In this document: in pieces, positions 18,568 through 28,270 of the stretch
How positions within the stretch are numbered: position 1 is the stretch's first letter
Layout of the letters: every line of letters starts with the position of its first letter
Assembly: GCA_947631195.1 (NCBI GenBank)
Contig: CANRKK010000003.1
Coordinates: 39,461-103,460, forward strand
Reading direction: 5' to 3'
Origin: an uncultured Clostridia bacterium
GTDB lineage: Bacteria > Bacillota > Clostridia > Christensenellales > Borkfalkiaceae
Length of the DNA stretch: 64,000 nt
Translations under genes and position numbers: made by a program
The notes under the pieces: generated by a model
Database searches by the model: none
What the model saw: the letters and a program-made list of their open reading frames with translations, nothing else
Told to the model about the DNA's origin: nothing

Positions 18568-19980
18568 GTGAAAGCCAAAATCAAACCACTGATAATTTTA
18601 ATTGCCGTGTTCGCGCTGTCCCTCGCTGCGGGGATAGCCGCGGGCTGCAGCATAGGCGAGAAGAGCGCCAAGCAAATGGCGGATGAGCTCGGACTCGTAT
18701 GCCCCGTGACCTACTATGCCAACGGCGGCCAGTTTTTGGACGGGTCCAGCAAGGACCAGAAGGTGTACAGGACGATATATTATGCGCCGGGATCGCCCGT
18801 TTTCAACATAGGTGTGGATAAAGTAAATGAAGGGTCCGATATCGGAATAACGCGGGATGGCTATGTGTTTGACGGTTGGGAATACTGCAAACTCAACGAC
18901 GACGGCACGCCTATACTCAAAGACGACGGCGGCAACGTGCTTACCGTTCTTCCTAACGGCACGGCCGACATCAAGGACACGAACGGCAAGCAGCTTTTGG
19001 AGCAGAGCAAGCGGTTCACCGCCGAACCCGACGGCAGAAAAGCGTTCGCGAACGGCAGAGTAATCATAAACGAGGGCGAATATCTCTATCTTGCCGCAAC
19101 GTGGGTGCAGGACGTGATAATCGAATACAGACTTGTCACCGACACCCCGATAACGACGACCGTAACGGAGGACGGAGCCGAAAAACAGGTTACCTACAAC
19201 ACGGGCGATCTGCTTTCCACCCAAAGTTTTGAAAATTTTCAGGATATGGTTATAAGCCCTTCCTCATGGACCGTCGACCTCGGCAGCACACATTCGTACA
19301 TTCATATGTACTACGATGAGGATTGTACCGACCCCGTAAAGCCGAACGGCACGATAGCCAAGCCGACCGACAATACCAACGCGGTGATTTACGTAAAATA
19401 TCTGCAGGGCAGCTGGACGACGGTGCGCACGGACGCAAACTTTGCCACTATGCTATCGAGCACGACAGGTAACTTCTATATTCCCCACGATATAGATTGC
19501 TCGTCATATAATTATTTCTCGCTGAAGAGAAGCACGTCTACGTTTAACTGCAGGGTAGAGGGCAACGGTTTCACCGTAAGCGGCATAACCATACCCAACC
19601 AACGGATCCAAAGCGGCGGCAGCGTTTCCCTTTTCGGCAAAATCGGCAAAAATGCGCAAATCAACAACCTCACGATAGAGAGCATTGATGTGACGGCAAC
19701 GCTCACGACCGGCGTCGCAACGGTTTACGCAATGTTTTCGGAGGTAGAGGAGGGCGCAACCTTCAACGAATTTTTCGTACAAAACTACTCTTTGAGTATA
19801 TCGGGCTTCGCAAACGGCACTATTCTCAATATACAAAAGGATCTTACGGGAAATTATATAACGGATAATTGGCTGTACGGCATGACCAACGACGCGGAAT
19901 TTGTTTCCAAATACGGTAACATCGTGCAAAACGCCACATTGAAAATAGATAACGAACAAGTCATAGGAGGACAACAATGA
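18568..19980 (+). CDS. Lipoprotein with InlB/Flg_new-like repeat region
   Basis: A 470-residue predicted lipoprotein starting at GTG with AAGGA nine bases upstream. The signal ends in a good lipobox (GIAAGC, Cys about 27). A Listeria/Bacteroidetes-type repeat segment is visible (YYANGGQFLDGSS, then GYVFDGWEY). The C-terminal half has GLUG-like text (GNGFTVSGITIPNQ, then INNLTIESIDV). No enzyme motif is seen. It lies 13 bp after the protease and overlaps the next gene by four bases (ATGA), implying translational coupling to the peptide-binding lipoprotein. It may be a surface accessory of the peptide uptake system; the exact function is unknown. Confidence 0.7.
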   Translation: MKAKIKPLIILIAVFALSLAAGIAAGCSIGEKSAKQMADELGLVCPVTYYANGGQFLDGSSKDQKVYRTIYYAPGSPVFNIGVDKVNEGSDIGITRDGYVFDGWEYCKLNDDGTPILKDDGGNVLTVLPNGTADIKDTNGKQLLEQSKRFTAEPDGRKAFANGRVIINEGEYLYLAATWVQDVIIEYRLVTDTPITTTVTEDGAEKQVTYNTGDLLSTQSFENFQDMVISPSSWTVDLGSTHSYIHMYYDEDCTDPVKPNGTIAKPTDNTNAVIYVKYLQGSWTTVRTDANFATMLSSTTGNFYIPHDIDCSSYNYFSLKRSTSTFNCRVEGNGFTVSGITIPNQRIQSGGSVSLFGKIGKNAQINNLTIESIDVTATLTTGVATVYAMFSEVEEGATFNEFFVQNYSLSISGFANGTILNIQKDLTGNYITDNWLYGMTNDAEFVSKYGNIVQNATLKIDNEQVIGGQQ

Positions 19981-22634
19981 AAAAACTTTTAACGGCATTT
20001 GCCTGCACTTTGCTTGGCGGCAGCATGATTTTTGCCGCTGCGTGCGGGGGCGGCAATAGCGGCGGAGGAAGCGACCTCGCCGAAACCCGCGCATTATCCC
20101 TGTCCATAGGGGCGCTGGACGGCAACTTCAATCCCTTCTTCTACACCTCGCTCACGGACGGACAGGTAATAAGCATGACGCAATCCTCGCTCATCACTTC
20201 GGACGTGGACCAGAACGGCGACGTGCAACCCGCTGCGGGCGACAACTACAACACCGTTGCCAAGGACTTTGAAATAAAGTACTACAACGCTCCCTCGGGC
20301 GGCACCGAATGTTCCGACACGGTTGCGGCGCAAAGCGGCAGAACGGAATACAGGTTCCTCATCAAAAACGGCATGAAGTTCTCCGACGGCACGCCCATCA
20401 CCATAAAGGACGTACTCTTTAACTTCTACGTATATCTCGACTTCGTCTACACGGGCTCCAATACCATGTATTCCGTGGATATACAGGGCTTAAAGGCATA
20501 CCAGATGAACGACTCCACCATATCCGATAGCGACGAAACGAGCTCGGGGCAGTTCGTTACCCACGCTCAGGACAGGTTGCAGGAACTCATAGGTTACGGT
20601 TCAAAAGACCCCTCGTATCCCACGCTTTCCACACAGGGCGAAAAGGACTTCGAGCGCGTAAAAGTTCTCTTTAAAGATGAAGTTACAAGCGACTGGAACA
20701 ACCTTGAAACGAGCTGGGTGGAAACGTACAAAGTAAACTACACTTTCACCGCCGCATGGCAGGCGTATCTCTTCAACGAGGGCCTCGTCTCCACGCAGAT
20801 GAGACGTTATGAAGACGGCACCATAAGGGAAATAAGGTTCGACGAAGCCACGGACGAAGAAATCGACCCCTCCGACAAGGCCGCCTACGACCTCGGCAAA
20901 ATCAAAACCACGCTCGACCCTTGGGTTGAGGGCGCAACCGAGGCAGGCTCCAACGTTGGTAAGATTGAGGGTCAGAATATCATAGACAATATCGAAGGTC
21001 TTTCGGGCGACGCCGCAATAAAGGACTATTGCATACAGCGCGTATATAACACCTACATGCCCGACGACGGTTCCGGTCTGGACGAAGTTTTAAGCTATTG
21101 GCAGACGGGCACCGACGCCTACAACGAATTCCTCGCGGACGAGCGCGGCAAGACGTTGGACAACAGCGCGCATCCCCAGTACTATATAAGGGGCATACAG
21201 ACCGAAAAGAACGTAACCACGTTCAACGGCAAAACTCTCGACGGCAGCTACGACGTGCTTAAGGTCATAATCAACAAGGTTGACCCCGCCGCAATCTGGC
21301 AGTTCGGCATAACCATAGCTCCGATGAACTACTATTCGGGCACTTTTGAAGGCAAGGATTATATAGCGTCGTTCAACGGCGACCAGATAGACTACGCCAA
21401 CGATCCCACGGGCAACGCAAACACCTGTTTCGGCGTATGCCGCGGCAAGTTTGACTTCTTCGACCAGATAGTAAGGGGCACCGCATCGGGCAAGAGCGCC
21501 CTTCCCAAGGGTGCAGGCCCCTACATGGCTTCCACGGTCACGGGCGGCGTGGCAACTGCGGGCAGCCAGTTTGACGACAACAACATCGTTTACTACGAGC
21601 GCAATCCCTACTTTGAAACCATGGGTTCGGGCTTGAACAACGCAAAGATCAAGTATCTCAGATATAAGGTTCTCACCGAGGACAGAATTTTATCCTCCAT
21701 CATCTCGGGCAATACCGACTACGGCGAGCCCAACGCGACCGACACCAACAACACGGCGGTAATTCAGCAGAGAGACCTTTTGGAAAAGATAACCTACGAT
21801 ACGAACGGCTTCGGCTATGTCGGAATCAACCCCACTTTCGTACCCGATATCAACATAAGAAAGATTATAATGCGCGCCATGAACACCGGCCTCTGCCTGC
21901 AATACTACGGCTCGCTTGCACAACCTCTGTACAGGCCCATGTCTCTCACAAGCTGGGCATATCCTCAGGGCGTAAAATCGTACGGCTATCTCAACAATCC
22001 TCTTACCAAACCCGAAGACATAAAGGCTGAATTGAGGGAGCTCGGCTACACCGAAGGCAACGGCGGAGTATATCAGAAGGACGGCAAGTCTTTAACTTAT
22101 ACCTTCACCATAGCGGGCGCAAACTCGGATCACCCCGCATACAACATGTTCCAGGACGCGGCCGCGATCCTCAACAAGTCGGGCTTCAACATAAAGATTT
22201 CCACCGACCCCAACGCTCTCCTTGCGTTGACCCGCGGCGGACTTCAGGTTTGGGCGGCGGCGTGGTCGTCCGGCGTAGACCCCGACATGTATCAGGTTTA
22301 CCATAAGGACAGCATGGCGACGAGCGTCTTGAACTGGGGTTACAGAACAATATTGAACGACGTTTCGCAGACTTATACCACGGAACCCGCTCTTATAAAC
22401 ACGCTCAGCGACCTTATAGACCAGGCGCGCGAAACCAACACGCAGAGCGTCCGCAAGAATCTCTACGGACAGTGCCTCGATACGATAATGGAACTTGCAA
22501 TAGAGCTTCCCATCTACCAGCGCAAGGATATGTGCGTGTTCAATAAAACTATAATCGATTCTTCCACGGTCAACACAAAGGCCAATGCCAACAACGGCGT
22601 TCTGGATAGAATTTGGGAAGTTAATTATCTTTAA
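19977..22634 (+). CDS. oppA: Oligopeptide ABC transporter, substrate-binding lipoprotein
   Basis: An 885-residue SBP_bac_5 family lipoprotein, longer than the usual ~550-600 residues. The lipobox is FAAAC (Cys about 23), followed by a Gly/Ser linker. Family features include YRFLIKNGMKFSDGTPIT, the ALPKGAGPYM segment before an NPYFE-type strand, and a late AWSSGVDPDMYQVYH region. The extra length lies largely in insertions around residues 170-380. It captures peptides outside the membrane and hands them to OppBC. AGGAGG precedes the ATG, and the gene opens the contiguous run OppA-B-C-D-F. Confidence 0.9.
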   Translation: MKKLLTAFACTLLGGSMIFAAACGGGNSGGGSDLAETRALSLSIGALDGNFNPFFYTSLTDGQVISMTQSSLITSDVDQNGDVQPAAGDNYNTVAKDFEIKYYNAPSGGTECSDTVAAQSGRTEYRFLIKNGMKFSDGTPITIKDVLFNFYVYLDFVYTGSNTMYSVDIQGLKAYQMNDSTISDSDETSSGQFVTHAQDRLQELIGYGSKDPSYPTLSTQGEKDFERVKVLFKDEVTSDWNNLETSWVETYKVNYTFTAAWQAYLFNEGLVSTQMRRYEDGTIREIRFDEATDEEIDPSDKAAYDLGKIKTTLDPWVEGATEAGSNVGKIEGQNIIDNIEGLSGDAAIKDYCIQRVYNTYMPDDGSGLDEVLSYWQTGTDAYNEFLADERGKTLDNSAHPQYYIRGIQTEKNVTTFNGKTLDGSYDVLKVIINKVDPAAIWQFGITIAPMNYYSGTFEGKDYIASFNGDQIDYANDPTGNANTCFGVCRGKFDFFDQIVRGTASGKSALPKGAGPYMASTVTGGVATAGSQFDDNNIVYYERNPYFETMGSGLNNAKIKYLRYKVLTEDRILSSIISGNTDYGEPNATDTNNTAVIQQRDLLEKITYDTNGFGYVGINPTFVPDINIRKIIMRAMNTGLCLQYYGSLAQPLYRPMSLTSWAYPQGVKSYGYLNNPLTKPEDIKAELRELGYTEGNGGVYQKDGKSLTYTFTIAGANSDHPAYNMFQDAAAILNKSGFNIKISTDPNALLALTRGGLQVWAAAWSSGVDPDMYQVYHKDSMATSVLNWGYRTILNDVSQTYTTEPALINTLSDLIDQARETNTQSVRKNLYGQCLDTIMELAIELPIYQRKDMCVFNKTIIDSSTVNTKANANNGVLDRIWEVNYL

Positions 22635-22659
22635 TAAACGATAAACGGAAAACTTAAAA

Positions 22660-23667
22660 ATGGACATGGTAAAATATATAGTCAAGAGACTGCTTCTCTC
22701 CATATTCATTATGGTGGGAGTGTCGCTGATAATATACTTCATAATAAGGCTGATGCCGATGGACTATATCGACAACACCTTTGCCACGCTTGCAGGCAAC
22801 GGCGGCATAAGCGAGGAGAAGTATAACGCGCTCAAAGCCCTGTACGGACTTGAGGACAACAGCTTCGGCGGAATACTCAAGGGTTATTTCGGCTGGCTGA
22901 TAAAGTTTTTACAGGGCGACATGGGCACCTCATTCGTGCACAACAGACCCGTAAGCGAGCTCATTCTCGAAAACATGGGCATCTCTTTCGGCATTTCCTT
23001 TGTGTCGCTCATATTCGAGCTGATAATCGCCATTCCCCTCGGCATAAAGTGCGCCGTAAACCAATACGGCAAGCTGGACTACACCGCCACGGTCATCTGC
23101 ATGACCTTAACGGCGTTCCCCACGTTCTTTTTGGGCAATCTGTTCATAATGTGGTTTGCCGACACTTTGGGCTGGTTTGACCCCTCTTTGGGACTTGTAT
23201 CCTCAACTTTGCCCGTCACGGCAACCGCGTGGGAGAGATTCGGCGACATGCTCTGGCACCTCGTGTTGCCGATGGTGGTGCTCGTTTTGTTGAACGTGGG
23301 CTCCTACATGCGCTACCAGCGCACCAACACTCTGGAAGTGCTCAACGCCGACTATATCAGAACGGCGCGCGCAAAGGGCCTTTCGGAGGGGAAGGTGGTG
23401 TATAAGCACGTTTTCCGCAACACAATGATACCTTTGGTTACGGTTATGGCCTCAACTCTCCCGATGCTTTTCGGCGGCGCGATGATAACCGAAACGGTGT
23501 TCAGCATACCGGGCATAGGCAAAATAACCTACGACGCTCTGATGAAGGGCGATATCCCCCTTGCCATGGGCTACAACATGTTTATAGCAATCTTAACGGT
23601 AATAGGCATATTGCTCTCCGACATCATGTACGCCGTGGTAGACCCCAGAGTCAAACTCGGAAAGTGA
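22660..23667 (+). CDS. oppB: Oligopeptide ABC transporter permease OppB/DppB
   Basis: A 335-residue integral membrane permease with six hydrophobic helices and the BPD_transp_1 coupling motif. The EAA-like loop reads YIRTARAKGLSEGKVVYKH, followed by the conserved NTMIPLVTVM and ETVFSIPGIG segments. It forms the translocation pore with OppC. The start could be 22660 or 22666 (MVKYIVKR); neither has a clear Shine-Dalgarno site. It lies 25 bp downstream of oppA and ends in TGA just before the oppC ribosome site. Confidence 0.92.
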   Translation: MDMVKYIVKRLLLSIFIMVGVSLIIYFIIRLMPMDYIDNTFATLAGNGGISEEKYNALKALYGLEDNSFGGILKGYFGWLIKFLQGDMGTSFVHNRPVSELILENMGISFGISFVSLIFELIIAIPLGIKCAVNQYGKLDYTATVICMTLTAFPTFFLGNLFIMWFADTLGWFDPSLGLVSSTLPVTATAWERFGDMLWHLVLPMVVLVLLNVGSYMRYQRTNTLEVLNADYIRTARAKGLSEGKVVYKHVFRNTMIPLVTVMASTLPMLFGGAMITETVFSIPGIGKITYDALMKGDIPLAMGYNMFIAILTVIGILLSDIMYAVVDPRVKLGK

Positions 23668-23675
23668 GGACAACT

Positions 23676-24809
23676 ATGGAAGAAATCAAAAACGATATTA
23701 ACCCCGAAATTCAGGCGGAAGCCGCCGAAGTTCCCGAAGTACGCCTCGAGGCGGAAATGGAGCAGGAGCTTAAAGACATTTCCCCGCAAACAGGCGGGGA
23801 CGACCTGCACGGCGAAAACTTGGGCGACAGGGTAAAGGCGCTCTCCCCGGGCGCAACCGTTGCCAAGCGCTTTTTCCGCTCAAAACTCTCGGTTATAGGC
23901 CTTGTAACCATAATACTTTTATTTGTATTTTCCTTTATAGGTCCCCTGTTTTCGCCGTGGGGCGAAACCGATCCCGACAACACCAAAACCGATCCTACCA
24001 TATCGGGCGACATATTCAGCTACGTAGCAGACGGCCAGACTTACGAGGCCTACACGATAACCTACGACTGGAACTCCAGCCTCAACACGCTCGACGGCGT
24101 CTCCGCAAGCCACTGGATGGGCACCGATAACAGCGGCTACGACATTATGTCAAGGCTGATGTACGGCGGCAGAGTGTCGCTCACCATAGGCTTCGTCGTA
24201 ATCATACTTGAAACGTTGATAGGCGTCATTTTGGGCGGCATAGCGGGCTACTTCGGCGGCATTGTCGACAGCATAATAATGCGAATAGTGGACCTTTTAA
24301 GCTGTATTCCTACTATCCCGCTGATGCTTATTTTGGGCACCGCGCTCAACAGTTTGGGGCTCGATTCGTCCATCTGGAAACTATACATCATAATGGCAGT
24401 GCTGTGCCTGATAGGCTGGGTGGGCACCGCAAGGCTTGTGCGGGGACAGATTCTGTCCTTGAGGGAGCAGGAATTTATGCTCGCCGCAAAGTGTTCGGGT
24501 CTGTCCACAACCTCCAAAATTTTCAAGCACTTACTGCCGAACGTGGTTCCCCAGCTCATAGTTTCAATGTCTTTGGGACTGGGCAGCGTAATACTTATGG
24601 AGGCAACCTTGGGTTTCCTCGGCATAGGCGCTCCCGTGGAGACGGCAACGTGGGGCAATATGATAAACTTTGCTTCGCAGTTGAGATACAGGCAGTTCTA
24701 TCCCAATATGTGGCTCGGTTCGGGCATATGCATCACGCTTGCAATACTTGCGTTTAACTTTGTGGGCGACGGTCTCCGCGACGCGTTCGACCCCAAGATG
24801 AAGAGGTAA
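23676..24809 (+). CDS. oppC: Oligopeptide ABC transporter permease OppC/DppC
   Basis: A 377-residue permease. It has an unusually long acidic cytoplasmic N-terminus (about 70 residues, rich in Glu/Ala) before the OppC_N helix. An extracellular loop and five more helices follow. The EAA loop contains EFMLAAKCSGLSTTSKIFKH, and LPNVVPQLIV and ATLGFLGIGAP are family-typical. The start at 23676 has GAGGA five bases upstream that overlaps the oppB stop, so translation is coupled. Confidence 0.92.
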   Translation: MEEIKNDINPEIQAEAAEVPEVRLEAEMEQELKDISPQTGGDDLHGENLGDRVKALSPGATVAKRFFRSKLSVIGLVTIILLFVFSFIGPLFSPWGETDPDNTKTDPTISGDIFSYVADGQTYEAYTITYDWNSSLNTLDGVSASHWMGTDNSGYDIMSRLMYGGRVSLTIGFVVIILETLIGVILGGIAGYFGGIVDSIIMRIVDLLSCIPTIPLMLILGTALNSLGLDSSIWKLYIIMAVLCLIGWVGTARLVRGQILSLREQEFMLAAKCSGLSTTSKIFKHLLPNVVPQLIVSMSLGLGSVILMEATLGFLGIGAPVETATWGNMINFASQLRYRQFYPNMWLGSGICITLAILAFNFVGDGLRDAFDPKMKR

Positions 24810-24812
24810 CAG

Positions 24813-26132
24813 ATGGCTGATAAATCGGATAAAAAACAACATTATATATCGCACAGCGAATCGCGGCAGATAGCCAAAGAAAATTCCAAAGCCATACGCA
24901 CCTTCGAAAAGGCCAAAAAGCGCAAGGTCCGCCCCGAAGAATATATAACGGAGATGAAAGACCCCAACAATATTGTTGAGTTTGACGACCTCCACACGTA
25001 TTTCTTTTCGGACGCTGGCACGGTCAAGGCCGTAAACGGCGTAACGTTTTCCGTCCCCGCAGGCTCAACGGTGGGCGTGGTGGGCGAAAGCGGCTGCGGC
25101 AAGTCCGTAACTTCGCTCTCGCTTATGCGCCTCGTGCAGGCCCCCAGCGGGCAGATAGTCAGCGGGTCCATACGTTTCCGCGCCGACATGTTCAAGCGCG
25201 ACGCCCGCGGCAGAAAAATCCCCGTATATGAAACGGAGACCGATGAAAACGGCAACGAAGTGCCCAAACTCGATTCCCGCGGCAAAAAAATCGTAAAAAA
25301 GAACGATCTCGGCGGCACCATGTACGAGATGGAAACGCAGGTCGTGGATATCGCCAAGATGCCCACCGACGCAATGCGCACTATCCGCGGCAGAGAGATT
25401 TCAATGATATTTCAGGAGCCTATGACCTCCTTGAACCCCGTGTTCACGATAGGCAACCAGCTCGACGAAGTCGGCAAGTTGCACATAGAGGGCATATCCA
25501 AGGAGAGGGTCAGGGCGCGCAGCATAGAGATGCTCAAACTTGTCGGCATAGCCGACCCCGAGGGCGTGTATAAAAAGTATCCCCACGAACTTTCGGGCGG
25601 CATGCGCCAGAGGGTGATGATAGCCATCGCGCTCCTTTGCAATCCCAAACTGATTGTAGCCGACGAGCCGACGACGGCCCTCGACGTTACGATACAGGCG
25701 CAGATACTCGACCTTTTAAGGGAGATCAAGGGCAAGATAAACGGCAGCATAATGCTGATTACCCACGATTTGGGCGTTGTGGCGGAAATGGCCGACTACG
25801 TAGTCGTCATGTACGCGGGCAAGGTGATAGAGATGGGCACGGCGGAGGACATCTTCGACCGCCCGCTCCACCCCTACACGATAGGCCTGCAAAAGAGCAA
25901 GCCCACCGTGGAAGAGGAGAGCGACGAGCTCTATTGCATACCTGGCTTTGTGCCCAATCCCATAAACATGCCCAACTACTGCTACTTCCGCGACAGGTGC
26001 GACAAGTGCATGGAAAAGTGTTCGGGCGAATATCCGGGGTACGTGCAGGTGACGCCCACGCACAAGGTGGCATGCTATCTGTACGGCGACGGCGCAGGCG
26101 AGCCCGCAAAGGAGGAGAAAGCAAATGGCTGA
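24813..26132 (+). CDS. oppD: Oligopeptide ABC transporter ATPase OppD with charged insertion
   Basis: A 439-residue ATPase, longer than typical OppD (~330). Walker A is GESGCGKS, the Q-loop FQEPMTSLNP, the signature LSGGMRQR, Walker B LIVADEPTTALD and the switch His is in LITHD. The C-terminal oligopeptide/Ni-type domain has CYFRDRCDKCMEKC. Two additions stand out: a basic N-terminal ~45-residue extension, and a ~45-residue highly charged insertion (about residues 125-180) between Walker A and the Q-loop. The insertion contains repeated RGRKI/RGKKI-like text. The gene overlaps oppF by eight bases. Confidence 0.92.
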   Translation: MADKSDKKQHYISHSESRQIAKENSKAIRTFEKAKKRKVRPEEYITEMKDPNNIVEFDDLHTYFFSDAGTVKAVNGVTFSVPAGSTVGVVGESGCGKSVTSLSLMRLVQAPSGQIVSGSIRFRADMFKRDARGRKIPVYETETDENGNEVPKLDSRGKKIVKKNDLGGTMYEMETQVVDIAKMPTDAMRTIRGREISMIFQEPMTSLNPVFTIGNQLDEVGKLHIEGISKERVRARSIEMLKLVGIADPEGVYKKYPHELSGGMRQRVMIAIALLCNPKLIVADEPTTALDVTIQAQILDLLREIKGKINGSIMLITHDLGVVAEMADYVVVMYAGKVIEMGTAEDIFDRPLHPYTIGLQKSKPTVEEESDELYCIPGFVPNPINMPNYCYFRDRCDKCMEKCSGEYPGYVQVTPTHKVACYLYGDGAGEPAKEEKANG

Positions 26133-27162
26133 AAACCAAGAATACACGTCGCAGGCTTTTCTCGAAGTGCGCAATCTGTGCAAGTACTTTGTAGTGGGCA
26201 AGGATTTTTTCGGCAGACCCAACGCATGGCTCAAAGCCGTCGATAACGTTTCGTTCAAGATAGAAAAGGGCAAAACGCTGGGCATAGTGGGGGAGAGCGG
26301 CTGCGGCAAAACTACCATGGGCAGAACCATTCTCCGCCTGCACGACATAACAAGCGGCGAAGTGTGGTTTAAGGGCGAAAAAGTGTCCGCCCTCACAAAC
26401 CGTGAATTCGATAAACGCCGCCCCAACATGCAGATGATATTTCAGGACCCCTACGCAAGCCTCTCGCCGAGGCTCACCGTGGGCGAAATCATAGGCGAAG
26501 CCGCCCGCCAGCACGGCCTCGTGGACAAAAAGGGCTTCTACGACTACGTCGTGGGCGTAATGAAAATGTGCGGGTTGCAGCCCCACTATTTTGAAAGATA
26601 TCCCCACGAATTTTCGGGCGGCCAGCGCCAGAGGATCTGCATAGCCCGCGCGCTCGCGTTAAAACCCGAACTTGTCGTCTGCGACGAGCCCGTGTCCGCG
26701 CTGGACGTGTCGATACAGGCGCAGATAATCAACATGCTGATAGAGCTGAGAAACACTCTCGGCCTCACATACGTATTTATATCCCACGACCTTTCGGTTG
26801 TAAAGCACATCTCGGACGAAGTGGGCGTAATGTATCTCGGCAGCCTTGTGGAGTACGGCTCCAAGCAGGATATTTTCAACAACACCCTGCACCCCTACAC
26901 AAAGGCGCTGTTCTCGGCCGTGCCCGTTCCCAACGTTCACGTAAAGATGAACAGACAGATTTTAAAGGGAGACATTCCCTCCCCCGTAAATCCTCCCGCA
27001 GGCTGCAAATTCCATACCCGTTGCGACAAGTGCATGAGCGTATGCGAAACGGTTGCGCCCGAATACAGGGAGGTAACGCCAGGCCACTTCTGCGCGTGCC
27101 ACCTGTACGATCCCAATGAAGAACCGGAGGCCCCCGCGGAAACCGAAACACAAAATAATTGA
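26125..27162 (+). CDS. oppF: Oligopeptide ABC transporter ATPase OppF
   Basis: A 345-residue ATPase. Walker A is GESGCGKT, the Q-loop FQDPYASLSPR, the signature FSGGQRQR, Walker B LVVCDEPVSALD and the H-loop ISHD. The C-terminal domain CKFHTRCDKCMSVC is typical of the Opp/Dpp family. It partners OppD to drive uptake. AAGGAGG lies just before the ATG within the end of oppD. The tail is acidic and proline-rich. Confidence 0.92.
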   Translation: MAENQEYTSQAFLEVRNLCKYFVVGKDFFGRPNAWLKAVDNVSFKIEKGKTLGIVGESGCGKTTMGRTILRLHDITSGEVWFKGEKVSALTNREFDKRRPNMQMIFQDPYASLSPRLTVGEIIGEAARQHGLVDKKGFYDYVVGVMKMCGLQPHYFERYPHEFSGGQRQRICIARALALKPELVVCDEPVSALDVSIQAQIINMLIELRNTLGLTYVFISHDLSVVKHISDEVGVMYLGSLVEYGSKQDIFNNTLHPYTKALFSAVPVPNVHVKMNRQILKGDIPSPVNPPAGCKFHTRCDKCMSVCETVAPEYREVTPGHFCACHLYDPNEEPEAPAETETQNN

Positions 27163-27178
27163 CGGAGCACAGCAAAAA

Positions 27179-27448
27179 ATGCCCAAAACCCGTAAAAAGC
27201 GCCAAAAGCCGGAGCTTGACACCACAACCACCTTTGCCAATATGAACATAGAGGGCTTCAAGTGGTACGACCCTACTTTGGAAAAGCGCATAAACAACAA
27301 AAAAATGGGGATTGTCCCGCCCAAAGTGACCCGAAAGGAATATTGGCAGATGGTGCGCGGCGCGTTTGCCGCCATGTGGCCAATACTTTTGGGCTTTGCG
27401 GCAATTTTCGGGCTGATTTGGCTGTTTGCATACATGTGGTTGAGTTAA
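27179..27448 (+). CDS. Small single-TM membrane protein of the Opp operon
   Basis: An 89-residue protein beginning MPKTRKKRQKPELDTT. It has a basic cytoplasmic head of about 60 residues and one C-terminal hydrophobic helix (GAFAAMWPILLGFAAIFGLIW). The start at 27179 is preceded by GGAG eleven bases upstream. A start at 27116 would overlap oppF by 47 bases and has no better ribosome site. No family recognised. The tail-anchored layout and position between the Opp ATPase and redox genes suggest an accessory membrane subunit. Confidence 0.6.
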   Translation: MPKTRKKRQKPELDTTTTFANMNIEGFKWYDPTLEKRINNKKMGIVPPKVTRKEYWQMVRGAFAAMWPILLGFAAIFGLIWLFAYMWLS

Positions 27449-27451
27449 ATT

Positions 27452-28270
27452 ATGAACAAGTTCAGCGAAAGCACAAATAAAAAAGTTCGCCTGATATACG
27501 GGTGGGTGTTTACCGCCTTCACCGTCGTCGTGGGCGCGCTGTTTATATGGCAGGTGCTCGATATCTACCTCGGCGGCGTAAAGGAGGGGCTCACAAGTCC
27601 CTTTACGCGCGGGTTGGTTGAGGAGCGCTTAGGCGTTATAGCCGTGCCGTTTTGGATTTGGATCGCCATGATAGCCGCGGGCTTTGTGCTATGGGAGGTG
27701 TTCCCCGTAAAGGAAAAACTCGCCCCCATAACCGACCCCCGCTACGTTTTAAAGCGCCTTCAAAAGCGGTTGCCGCAGGAGGCGGAGGGGGAGCTTAAAA
27801 GTTCCCTCGGCTACGTAAAGAGCCAAAACAAAACCCTTAAAATTCTCCGTTGGCTGCTGTTTGCCATTGCGTGCGTATATCTTGTCTACGTAACGGTGTA
27901 TATGTGCCTGCCGTCCAACTTCCCCAACGTGGATAAAACGGCGGACATGTTGAATATGGCAAAGTTTTTGCTGCCGTTTGCCGCGGCGGTGTTTATAGCA
28001 GGGGTGGCCTATACCGTCTACTACAAGTATGCCGCCCGAAAGATGTTGCCGCACGTCAAAAAGCTCACGGCGGGCGTAAAAGCTCCCGTAGCCGCAAAAC
28101 AGAATATAGTTATGCAGATTGTCACCCACAAATATTTCAAGCCCGGCGTTCGCATTGCCATAGCCTGCCTCGGCGTAGCGTTCGTCATAGCGGGCTGCTT
28201 CAACGGCAGCGTAAGGGAAGTCTTAAACAAGGCAATAAGAATCTGCACGGAGTGTATAGGCCTTGGGTAA
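27452..28270 (+). CDS. Multi-pass membrane protein of unknown function
   Basis: A 272-residue protein with about five hydrophobic helices (near residues 15-35, 65-85, 130-150, 170-192 and 230-252) and a basic cytoplasmic loop (about 95-125). No catalytic cysteine or His cluster is seen, so it is not itself an obvious redox carrier. It starts three bases after the previous stop and overlaps the following polyferredoxin/thioredoxin gene by eight bases. It is therefore probably translated with that gene and may be its membrane partner. Confidence 0.65.
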   Translation: MNKFSESTNKKVRLIYGWVFTAFTVVVGALFIWQVLDIYLGGVKEGLTSPFTRGLVEERLGVIAVPFWIWIAMIAAGFVLWEVFPVKEKLAPITDPRYVLKRLQKRLPQEAEGELKSSLGYVKSQNKTLKILRWLLFAIACVYLVYVTVYMCLPSNFPNVDKTADMLNMAKFLLPFAAAVFIAGVAYTVYYKYAARKMLPHVKKLTAGVKAPVAAKQNIVMQIVTHKYFKPGVRIAIACLGVAFVIAGCFNGSVREVLNKAIRICTECIGLG

